Assembly (NCBI GenBank): GCA_002746425.1
Contig: NVXB01000043.1
Span: 25,640-31,848 of the forward strand
Direction: 5' to 3'
Origin: Hyphomicrobiales bacterium
GTDB taxonomy: Bacteria; Pseudomonadota; Alphaproteobacteria; Rhizobiales; GCA-2746425
DNA length: 6,209 bases
Below the pieces are notes generated by a model. That model saw nothing but the letters and a program-made list of their open reading frames with translations. It made no database searches and was not told the origin of the DNA. The position numbers were made by a program, and so were the translations under genes. Positions 1 through 6,209 of the stretch are shown one piece after another; positions within the stretch are counted from its first letter, which is position 1, and every line of letters starts with the position of its first letter.

Positions 1-908
1 GTGGATTTTGAGCCCGGAATAAGAATCAAATCCGCATCCAACGGCAAGGACCTGCCACCTTCAATCAACTCAACACTTACATTGGGTTCATTGCTCAACG
101 GATCGAGATCATCGAAATTGGCAATACGCGGCAAGCGCGGCACGATGATTTTGAAGTTTCCAGCACCTGTTACACCAGTCGGCAAATCCAGCACATCTTC
201 TGCCGGTAGCTTATGCGCTTCGGCAAAATAGGGCATAACGCCAAGCGATGGCCACTTGGTGCGCGTTTCAATCTCGCGCAGCCCCCCGTCAAACAGGCTG
301 ACATCGCCGCGAAACTTGTTGACCACAAAACCCTTTATCCGCTCCCGATCTTCCTGCGGCATTACCACGCCTGTGCCCACAAGGCTGGCAATAACGCCGC
401 CCCGGTCGATATCTCCAACCAGTATCACCGGCACATCAGCAGCTTCCGCAAAGCCCATATTGGCGATATCACCAGCGCGCAAATTGACCTCGGCCGGGCT
501 ACCAGCGCCTTCAATAATGATTAAGTTATAAGCGTCTTCAAGTTGCCGAAAACTATCCAGTACATGGGGCAAAAGCTCGTTTTTGAACGCACCATATTCG
601 CGCGCGCGCATGGTGCCAAAGCGCTTGCCTTGTACGATGATCTGAGAGCCGGTTTCGCTTTCTGGTTTTAGCAACACCGGGTTCATATGAATGCTGGGTT
701 CCAGCCCAGCGGCACGCGCCTGCAACATCTGCGCGCGGCCAATTTCGCCATCCCCGGCAATACCAGCATTGTTAGACATATTTTGCGGCTTAAACGGCGC
801 AACCTTTAGGCCGCGCCGATAAAACGCACGCACCAGCCCGGCCACCAGCAACGACTTGCCGACATTCGATCCGGTGCCTTGCACCATCAAGGCTGGCGTG
901 CGTGCCAT
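1..908 (-). CDS. cobQ: Cobyric acid synthase CobQ (3' end truncated by window edge)
   Basis: Glutamine-dependent amidotransferase that uses ATP to amidate the b, d, e and g side chains of adenosylcobyrinate a,c-diamide, giving adenosylcobyric acid in the cytoplasm. The 302 complete visible codons show the N-terminal synthetase domain: P-loop QGTGSNVGKS at residues 10-19, PQNMSNN at 41-47, EGAGSPAEVNL at 133-143, GDIDRGG at 165-171, NKFRGD at 197-202, and PGSKS at 298-302, where the C-terminal class I glutaminase domain begins. The family is usually a little under 500 residues, so about 180 residues, including the catalytic Cys and His of the glutaminase, lie outside. The ATG at 908 is well fixed: the cobO stop at 917-915 is in the same frame, only two codons upstream. 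No Shine-Dalgarno sequence is evident, suggesting translation coupled to cobO. Motifs and operon context make the assignment very secure; cobyrinate diamide synthase CobB is excluded by the CobQ-type PQNMSNN and GDIDRGG segments. Confidence 0.96.
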   Translation of the reverse strand, partial: MARTPALMVQGTGSNVGKSLLVAGLVRAFYRRGLKVAPFKPQNMSNNAGIAGDGEIGRAQMLQARAAGLEPSIHMNPVLLKPESETGSQIIVQGKRFGTMRAREYGAFKNELLPHVLDSFRQLEDAYNLIIIEGAGSPAEVNLRAGDIANMGFAEAADVPVILVGDIDRGGVIASLVGTGVVMPQEDRERIKGFVVNKFRGDVSLFDGGLREIETRTKWPSLGVMPYFAEAHKLPAEDVLDLPTGVTGAGNFKIIVPRLPRIANFDDLDPLSNEPNVSVELIEGGRSLPLDADLILIPGSKS

Positions 909-917
909 GGTTGATTA
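906..917 (-). promoter_or_regulatory. cobO/cobQ junction: 6-base spacer, no visible RBS
   Basis: The cobO TAA (917-915) is followed by TCAACC and then the cobQ ATG (908-906), with both genes in the same frame. The bases before the ATG (TTTTAATCAACC) contain no purine-rich Shine-Dalgarno sequence, in contrast to the cobN/cobO junction. Termination-reinitiation is the likely way cobQ is translated. There is no room for a promoter or terminator here, so the genes are co-transcribed. Confidence 0.75.
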
Positions 918-1541
918 AAACTCAATCCCGATTTGGGCTTTGACGCCGGAGCGGAACGGATGCTTGATCATGGTCATTTCTGTCACCAGATCAGCAATCT
1001 CCATCAGCTCTTCCTTGGCGTTGCGGCCCGTAATGATGACGTGTTTGTCTTTTGGCTTATTGCGCAAAAATTCGACCACTTCATTGATATCGAGATAATC
1101 ATAGCGCAGCACGATGTTCAGCTCATCCAGCAGCACCATTTTATGCTCATCATCCATGATAAGTTCTTTGGCCTGCTCCCAAGCGGATTTAGCGGCAGTA
1201 ATATCGCGCTGGCGATCCTGCGTTTCCCAAGTAAAGCCCTCGCCCATAGTGCGCAGCGTCAGCTGATCGGCAAATTTATCGAGCGCAACCCGTTCGCCGG
1301 TTTCCCACTTGCCTTTAACGAACTGCACAACACCCACTTTGTGGCCATGGCCAAGCGAGCGAAACACCATGCCAAAAGCTGCGGTGGTTTTACCCTTACC
1401 CTTGCCAGTATGGACAATCAGCAAGCCCTTTTCGATGGTCTTTGTCGCGATTATCTTGTCGCGCGCGACCTTCTTCTTACGCATTTTCTCTGCGTGACGG
1501 GCGTCCAGCTCTTCCTCAGTCATTTCACTTTTCTTGACCAT
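915..1541 (-). CDS. cobO: Cob(I)yrinic acid a,c-diamide adenosyltransferase CobO
   Basis: Transfers the 5'-deoxyadenosyl group of ATP to the reduced cobalt of cob(I)yrinate a,c-diamide, forming the Co-C bond; cytoplasmic, CobA/CobO/BtuR family. The product is 208 residues, close to the usual family length of about 200. A charged N-terminal segment (residues 1-35, KMRKKK at 19-24) precedes an unusual P-loop HTGKGKGKTTAA at 44-55. A Walker B-like MVLLDELN follows at 135-142, TGRNA at 171-175, and the family's C-terminal KHPFRSGVKAQIGIEF at 193-208. The reading frame is open upstream to 1604, but the start at 1541 is preferred: it shares the A of the cobN TGA stop, has AAGGAG 8 bases upstream, and gives the family N-terminus. 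The longer form would add 21 residues lying inside cobN. The gene follows cobN and precedes cobQ, matching its step in the pathway. CobO is not related to the PduO or EutT adenosyltransferases. Confidence 0.97.
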   Translation of the reverse strand: MVKKSEMTEEELDARHAEKMRKKKVARDKIIATKTIEKGLLIVHTGKGKGKTTAAFGMVFRSLGHGHKVGVVQFVKGKWETGERVALDKFADQLTLRTMGEGFTWETQDRQRDITAAKSAWEQAKELIMDDEHKMVLLDELNIVLRYDYLDINEVVEFLRNKPKDKHVIITGRNAKEELMEIADLVTEMTMIKHPFRSGVKAQIGIEF

Positions 1542-1555
1542 CACACGGTCTCCTT
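1539..1555 (-). promoter_or_regulatory. cobN/cobO junction: TGATG overlap with strong RBS
   Basis: On the minus strand AAGGAG (1555-1550) is followed by 8 bases and then ATG (1541-1539). The cobN stop TGA (1543-1541) shares its last A with this ATG. The Shine-Dalgarno sequence lies inside the last cobN codons (KKETV). This decides the cobO start against the longer open frame reaching 1604. Such overlaps usually mean translational coupling, here with independent ribosome loading also possible. Confidence 0.9.
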
Positions 1556-4500
1556 TTTCAAATCCTGCAAATCTGCGAAAATGCTGTTGCGTCGCGGTTG
1601 CCACAATCCCCGGTCAATCGCCTCGAGAAAACGATCCGCCATTTCTTTCAAAGCTGCGGGGTTGTGGGTCTCAATAAAATCACGAACCGCGTCATCTTCA
1701 AAATAGGCTTCGTGCAGCATATCAAACTGATAGCTTTTGACAGCGCGCGTTGTGGCCGCATAGGCGAACAGATAATCCAGCGTTGCCGCCATTTCAAACG
1801 CACCTTTATAGCCGTGCCGCATCATGCCAGCAATCCATTTGGGGTTGACCGCGCGGCTGCGCACGACACGGGCAAGCTCTTCTTCAAGGCTGCGTATTTT
1901 GGGCGTTTCAGGGCGCGAATGATCGCCGTGATAAACCTTTGGTTCCACGCCAGAAAGAGTTGCGACTGCTGCCGTTAAACCACCCTGAAACTGGTAATAA
2001 TCATCGCTGTCCAAAATATCATGCTCGCGATTATCCTGATTTTGCAGCACAATTTTGGTTTGCTCCAAGCGGGTTTCCAGCAGGTCTCGTGCGCCATCAC
2101 CCTCGGTACCACCGCCATAGGCATAGCTGCCCCATGTTAGAAAACTATCAGCAAAATCAGAACGTTGATCCCAGATACCTTCATCAATCAGCGTCTGCAA
2201 GCCTGCACCATAAGCACCGGGCATAGAACCAAAAATGCGAAACCCTGCACGCTTGTCGGCGTCTTGTTGGCCAAAACCCTGTTTTATCAGTTCCACAGCT
2301 TCTGCTTTCATTTTAGCTGCAATCGGATTGGCATCCGCAGCCTCATCAAGCGCGCCAATGGCACGTACCGCACTATCAAACAAATCAATCTGATGCGGAA
2401 AGGCATCGCGGAAAAAGCCTGAAATACGCAGAGTTACATCAATGCGTGGGCGCTTTAGCTCCGACAGAGTCATAATTTCGAAGCCCGTAACGCGGCCCGA
2501 CATTTGCTCCCACACAGGCCGCACGCCAATCAGCGCCATGGCCTGCGCAATATCATCACCGCCGGTACGCATATTGGAGGTGCCCCACGCCGTGAGCGCG
2601 ATGGCGCTGGGCCATTCGCCCTCTTCCTCGAAATAGCGATCCGCCACCAGATCAGCCGAGCGCCGCCCCAAATCCCAAGCCGTGGGCGTGGGCACGGCGC
2701 GCACATCCACCGAATAGAAATTGCGGCCCGTTGGCAAGCAGTCCAGCCGCCCACGCGTTGGTGCACCAGAAGGGCCCGGTTCAACAAAGGTGCCATTCAG
2801 CCCATCGAGGCAGGATTTGATTTCATTGGCGCCGCTTTCATCCAGCATCGGGGCAATGCTGGTTTGGATGTGTACCAATGCCTTTTGGGTTTGTTCGTGA
2901 CCAGCCGGGCACTCCATAGCACCCGCAACAAGCGCCTTGGCATACAGCTCTATGCGCTCAACCGTGTCGCCATTCGTACGCCACACATCATCACTGACTT
3001 TTTGCAAGGGGTTGGGCTTGTTGCCACTCCATTCCTGCGACAAATCACAGTCCAATGGATCAAAATCTGTAAAACTCATGTCACTGGCAATAGCGCGATG
3101 AAAAGACTGCCGGTCAATGCCCGGAATTCTGCATAGCGCAACCAGCGTATCAATGCGCTGTACTGTGAAGGGAGATGAACCAAAAGTGTGAAGTCCATCA
3201 CGAATTTGCGCTTCTTTCAGCTCGCAGATGTATCCATCAAGTTTTAACAGCGCATCCTGGCGGTCAAAGCTGGGTCCAGAGAGGCCCAATTCCTCTTCCA
3301 GATGATGTCGCTCAATGGCCTCAAAGATACGCTTTTCCAATGCCTTAACGCGCCTGGAGTCCACACCCTGCGCCAGAAAATACTCATCAATTAAAGCTTC
3401 AATTTCAGACAGTGGACCATAGCTCTCAGCGCGGGTCATTGCGGGCATTAGATGGTCAATAATGACCGCAGAATTGCGCCGTTTTGCCTGACTTCCCTCG
3501 CCCGGATCATTGATGATGAAGGGGTACACAAGTGGCAAATCGCCCAAAATCGCATCAGGCCAACACTCTTCAGATAGTGCCAAAGCCTTGCCCGGAAGCC
3601 ATTCCAAATTTCCGTGTTTTCCCAAATGTATCAAAGCATTAGCGCCAAATTCATGGCGCATCCACATATAGAAAGCGAGGTAATTATGCGGCGGCACCAG
3701 CGCCGGATCGTGATAGGTCTCCTTGGGATCAATATTATATCCCCGCGCCGGCTGTATCGCGATAACGACATTTCCAAAGCGATGCACCGGCAACCGAAAA
3801 GCGCCATTTAGGCACATCGGATCGTCCTCAATCGCGCCCCAGCGCTCATAAATCTTTTCCTGAAGATTTTTGGGTAGTTCACTGAAGTATTTAGTGTATT
3901 CTATCTTAGATAGAGTTTGTTTCGCCAATAACAACCGCTCACGATCAAACGCATTGGTGGGCCCTGCCATCAACAAATCCATCAGTGCCTTGTCGTTTTC
4001 AGGCATGCCGGACACATCATATCCGGCCTCACCCATCGCCTGCATCACCGCAATTGCACTGGCAGGCGTATCCAACCCAACCCCATTGGCCAAGCGCCCA
4101 TCCTTGTTGGGATAATTGGATAAAATCACGCCAATTTTCTTGGCAGACGGCTCAATACTGCCAAGTCGTGCCAGTTTCGTGGCCTGTTGCGCCAGTCGCT
4201 CAACCCGGTTTTGAAGCGGGACAAACCGCACAGGCGTACACTCGCTCAGCGCATCAAACGTGCCTTGTTCCTTGAACGAGATGACTTGCGACAATATCCG
4301 CCCATCAATTTCCGGCAATACAACATGCATCGTTAAATCTTTTACAGAAAGCCCGCGATCACTATCACGCCAGCCTTCCTGAGATGTCCCCGACATAACA
4401 AACTGCAATACCGCGCGAGCGTAGGTATCCAACGGAGTTTGGCTATGCCGCACCCCAGCTTTGGACACCGCGAAAGCCGTGCCATTGAGCACCACAGAGG

Positions 4501-5272
4501 GGTTTTGTTCACCGAGCACCGAGTGCAAGAACGCGACGGATTCTGGATCTTTCAGGCTAGAAACATAGATCGGCAGCGCGTTGACGCCCTCAGCAACAAG
4601 CGCCTCGATCAAGGCATCAATCGGTGCGATAGCGTTGGCCTGGACGGTAGAGCGGTAAAATACAATGGCTGCCAATTCATTACCGCACCATTGCTGCTCA
4701 ATGTCTTCACGCTTTGGCTGCGATATTTTTGGCCAATAAAGCCCTGCTTTGGGCAAGATGCGCGGAGGATCGACATCAACTTTTATGCCAATGAGCCCGG
4801 CTAAATGCAGCAAGGCATTGCGCAGATTGTCAGCACCGCCCTCAAGGCAATAGCGCCAGAATGTTTGTGCAGGCTCAAGACCTGTATTGGTCACGTTTTC
4901 TAGATCAACATCCCAATTGGCATCGCCTGGCACAACAATCAGCTTGGTGCCATTGGCATTGGCCAATTCACTCAGGCGCTCCAACCCATAGGGCCAGTAA
5001 CCACGTCCACCAAGCAACCGCACGACAATCAACTTGGCATGACACAGCGTGTTTTCAGCATATAAATCAATGGAATAAGGATGCGACAACGCCATGATAT
5101 TGGCGATACGAAGCGACGGAAAATCATCGCCGAGCTGCGCACGGGCGGCGGCAAAACCGGAAATTTCGGTATCTGCCGCTGTTAGAATAACGATATCCCC
5201 GGCACTTTGGCCAAGGTCTACCGCATCCTCGCCATCATCAATACGCCGTGTCTGTGCCTGAAGAATATGCAA
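1541..5272 (-). CDS. cobN: Cobaltochelatase large subunit CobN
   Basis: Large subunit of the aerobic ATP-dependent cobaltochelatase CobNST, which inserts Co2+ into hydrogenobyrinic acid a,c-diamide in the cytoplasm; homologous to the BchH/ChlH subunit of magnesium chelatase. The 1243-residue product is full length for the family. Conserved blocks include an N-terminal MHILQAQ, HLGKHGNLEWLPGK at 549-562 (H549, H553 and E557 are candidate metal or tetrapyrrole ligands), YPFIINDPGEGSQAKRR at 583-599, WGTSNMRTGGDD at 896-907, RVTGFEIMTLSELKRPR at 927-943, and GYKGAFEMA starting near 1154. No frameshift or gap is seen. The start is TTG at 5272: the frame is closed by a TGA at 5293-5291, and between that and the conserved N-terminus only ATT and TTG could initiate; the next Met is residue 60. 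The TTG is 4 bases past the cobW stop, and the TGA stop overlaps the cobO ATG. CobS and CobT, needed for activity, are not in the window. A magnesium chelatase subunit is unlikely given the cob neighbours. Confidence 0.97.
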   Translation of the reverse strand: MHILQAQTRRIDDGEDAVDLGQSAGDIVILTAADTEISGFAAARAQLGDDFPSLRIANIMALSHPYSIDLYAENTLCHAKLIVVRLLGGRGYWPYGLERLSELANANGTKLIVVPGDANWDVDLENVTNTGLEPAQTFWRYCLEGGADNLRNALLHLAGLIGIKVDVDPPRILPKAGLYWPKISQPKREDIEQQWCGNELAAIVFYRSTVQANAIAPIDALIEALVAEGVNALPIYVSSLKDPESVAFLHSVLGEQNPSVVLNGTAFAVSKAGVRHSQTPLDTYARAVLQFVMSGTSQEGWRDSDRGLSVKDLTMHVVLPEIDGRILSQVISFKEQGTFDALSECTPVRFVPLQNRVERLAQQATKLARLGSIEPSAKKIGVILSNYPNKDGRLANGVGLDTPASAIAVMQAMGEAGYDVSGMPENDKALMDLLMAGPTNAFDRERLLLAKQTLSKIEYTKYFSELPKNLQEKIYERWGAIEDDPMCLNGAFRLPVHRFGNVVIAIQPARGYNIDPKETYHDPALVPPHNYLAFYMWMRHEFGANALIHLGKHGNLEWLPGKALALSEECWPDAILGDLPLVYPFIINDPGEGSQAKRRNSAVIIDHLMPAMTRAESYGPLSEIEALIDEYFLAQGVDSRRVKALEKRIFEAIERHHLEEELGLSGPSFDRQDALLKLDGYICELKEAQIRDGLHTFGSSPFTVQRIDTLVALCRIPGIDRQSFHRAIASDMSFTDFDPLDCDLSQEWSGNKPNPLQKVSDDVWRTNGDTVERIELYAKALVAGAMECPAGHEQTQKALVHIQTSIAPMLDESGANEIKSCLDGLNGTFVEPGPSGAPTRGRLDCLPTGRNFYSVDVRAVPTPTAWDLGRRSADLVADRYFEEEGEWPSAIALTAWGTSNMRTGGDDIAQAMALIGVRPVWEQMSGRVTGFEIMTLSELKRPRIDVTLRISGFFRDAFPHQIDLFDSAVRAIGALDEAADANPIAAKMKAEAVELIKQGFGQQDADKRAGFRIFGSMPGAYGAGLQTLIDEGIWDQRSDFADSFLTWGSYAYGGGTEGDGARDLLETRLEQTKIVLQNQDNREHDILDSDDYYQFQGGLTAAVATLSGVEPKVYHGDHSRPETPKIRSLEEELARVVRSRAVNPKWIAGMMRHGYKGAFEMAATLDYLFAYAATTRAVKSYQFDMLHEAYFEDDAVRDFIETHNPAALKEMADRFLEAIDRGLWQPRRNSIFADLQDLKKETV

Positions 5273-5293
5273 AATATCAGCCGGTCTGTTTCA
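5270..5293 (-). promoter_or_regulatory. cobW/cobN junction: TTG start closely following the cobW stop
   Basis: The cobW TGA (5279-5277) is followed by TATT and then TTG (5272-5270), the inferred cobN start. In the cobN frame an upstream stop, TGA at 5293-5291, leaves only six codons before TTG, none of them ATG or GTG. I see no clear Shine-Dalgarno sequence in the preceding bases. A weak start codon without its own RBS suggests that cobN translation depends on ribosomes finishing cobW. That dependence is an inference. Confidence 0.75.
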
Positions 5294-6209
5294 GCGAGGT
5301 TTCGCCCCTAAGAGCAAGCGAAATGGCGGTTTGATCAAAATCATGCGCACCAATCACCACCAGTTTTGAGTTTCCACCAGAGGGTTTTGCAAACCATGTT
5401 TCCACCCGTGGGCCAACGGCCTGCACGGCCAGAGGCGCAGATTTACCCTCAATGCTCACACTGCCCTTGATGCGCAACACGCCATGAAGGGTCATGGCTT
5501 GCAGCACAGCAACCTTGGCGGCATCCACATTGGCATGCGACACGCTTTCGACCACAAAGGTCTCAAAATCATCATGGCTATGTTCATGGTCATGATCTTC
5601 ATGATGGCTTTTGCGGTTGTCCATATCGTCTTCCGCACCTGATGTGAGACCCAGCAGAATTTCGGGAGAAATGGCCCCGTGCCTGGCTTCAATGAACCGC
5701 ACACCAGCGCGGGTATCGGCCTGCGCAGTGGCTTTGGCATCGCGCAACGCCTCAGCACTAACGATATCTGCCTTGGACAGCACCACCAGATCCGCGCACT
5801 TCAATTGGTCCTCAAACAGCTCTTCAATCGGGCTTTCATGGTCCAGCGCCTCATCGGCGGCACGCTGCTCTTGCAAGGCTTTTTCATTCTGCACCATTTT
5901 GCCGTCAGCAAGCGCTGCCGCATCCACCACGGTGATAACGCCGTCCACCGTCACCCGCGACTTCACACTAGGCCACGAAAACGCCCTCACAAGGGGCTGT
6001 GGCAGCGCGAGGCCGGATGTTTCGATGATGATATGGTCTGGCAGCTCATCGCGCTCTAGCAGGGCTTCCATGGTCGGCAGAAAGTCATCAGCAACGGTGC
6101 AACAGATGCAGCCATTGGTCAGCTCGATAATATCATCAGCGCTACAGGCATCGGAATTACAGCCCGCCAGCAAATCGGCATCAAAGCCCATATCGCCAAA
6201 TTCATTGAT
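5277..6209 (-). CDS. cobW: CobW GTPase, presumed cobalt metallochaperone (5' end truncated)
   Basis: Member of the G3E (COG0523) P-loop GTPases, thought to deliver cobalt to the cobaltochelatase; CobW is genetically required for aerobic B12 synthesis, but its exact role is largely inferred. The frame is open to the window edge: 310 residues are visible, starting in the conserved INEFGD segment, so the Met at codon 6191 is internal and not the start. The Walker A GxxGxGKT and about 30 N-terminal residues are missing. Visible motifs, numbered from the edge, are NEFGD at 2-6, CxCC metal site GCICC at 33-37 with two further cysteines at 17 and 22, ETSGLALPQP at 63-72, and SKAD at 145-148 in place of the usual NKxD guanine-specificity motif. 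A His/Asp-rich loop lies at 202-214, followed by the CobW C-terminal domain (SHANVDAAK to ETWFAKP). It lies directly before cobN, with 4 bases between stop and start. Related zinc (ZigA/YeiR type) GTPases share the fold; the operon decides for CobW. Confidence 0.95.
   Translation of the reverse strand: MNEFGDMGFDADLLAGCNSDACSADDIIELTNGCICCTVADDFLPTMEALLERDELPDHIIIETSGLALPQPLVRAFSWPSVKSRVTVDGVITVVDAAALADGKMVQNEKALQEQRAADEALDHESPIEELFEDQLKCADLVVLSKADIVSAEALRDAKATAQADTRAGVRFIEARHGAISPEILLGLTSGAEDDMDNRKSHHEDHDHEHSHDDFETFVVESVSHANVDAAKVAVLQAMTLHGVLRIKGSVSIEGKSAPLAVQAVGPRVETWFAKPSGGNSKLVVIGAHDFDQTAISLALRGETSLKQTG
5568..5606 (-). other. Histidine/aspartate-rich metal-binding loop of CobW
   Basis: These 13 codons encode HHEDHDHEHSHDD (visible CobW residues 202-214), with six histidines and five aspartates. 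The stretch sits between the GTPase domain and the CobW C-terminal domain, where many G3E GTPases carry a His-rich linker. By family knowledge such stretches bind transition metals; here cobalt binding is inferred from the neighbouring cobN. The DNA is correspondingly low in complexity, with repeated CATGATCAT-like triplets, and is not an independent repeat element. Confidence 0.8.

Noticed and set aside
599..609. Alternating CG tract (CGCGCGCGCGC), possible Z-DNA or short tandem repeat
   Set aside because: Too short, and explained by cobQ codons for Arg-Ala-Arg.
1542..1604. 21-residue upstream extension of CobO to an ATG at 1604
   Set aside because: It would lie inside cobN and lacks family similarity; the ATG at 1541 has a strong RBS and the usual stop/start overlap.
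933..1706. Long open frame of 257 codons on the plus strand, antisense to cobO and the end of cobN
   Set aside because: It mirrors two strongly conserved minus-strand genes, has no recognisable domain and is best explained as a codon-bias shadow.
2504..3136. 210-codon plus-strand open frame inside cobN
   Set aside because: Fully antisense to conserved CobN coding sequence, with an Arg/His/Ala-rich product of the kind expected from reverse-strand reading.
3900..3914. Perfect 15-base inverted repeat TCTATCTTAGATAGA (7-base arms around one base)
   Set aside because: It lies in the middle of cobN coding sequence, is AT-rich with almost no loop, and has no T-tract or second copy that I noticed; chance is the simplest explanation.
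1..6209. Cobalamin riboswitch, terminator, tRNA, CRISPR array, insertion sequence
   Set aside because: Scanned by eye on both strands: gaps between genes are at most 6 bases, so there is no non-coding space for them, and no array-like repeats or transposase motifs appear.

Overview
The window is a compact, single-direction piece of an aerobic (late cobalt insertion) cobalamin biosynthesis operon. All genes lie on the minus strand, so transcription runs from the high-coordinate end to the low one: cobW (5' end missing), cobN (complete), cobO (complete), cobQ (3' end missing). Essentially every base is coding.

The protein families point to an alphaproteobacterium. The order cobW-cobN-cobO and the use of a large CobN cobaltochelatase subunit are typical of Rhizobiales and Rhodobacterales relatives. 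The wording of the CobN N-terminus, the CobO core and the CobQ P-loop region resembles those groups. Base composition looks moderate rather than very GC-rich. Genus cannot be told from this window, and this taxonomic guess rests on remembered family features, not on a search.

Layout: 6209-5277 is CobW, a GTPase of the COG0523/G3E class with a histidine-rich loop, missing its N-terminal Walker A. 5272-1541 is CobN, the 1243-residue subunit of the ATP-dependent CobNST cobaltochelatase, starting at a TTG codon 4 bases after the cobW stop. 1541-915 is CobO, the corrinoid adenosyltransferase, whose ATG shares one base with the cobN TGA stop and has a strong Shine-Dalgarno sequence. 908-1 is CobQ, cobyric acid synthase, cut off at the start of its glutaminase domain.

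The genes follow the pathway order: metal supply (CobW, presumed), Co insertion into hydrogenobyrinate a,c-diamide (CobN with CobS and CobT encoded elsewhere), adenosylation of cob(I)yrinate diamide (CobO), then four side-chain amidations to adenosylcobyrate (CobQ). No promoter, riboswitch, terminator, RNA gene, mobile element or CRISPR array was found. The operon's control region must lie beyond the 6209 end. I see no undescribed system here. The points worth a second look are start-site details and metal-binding details.
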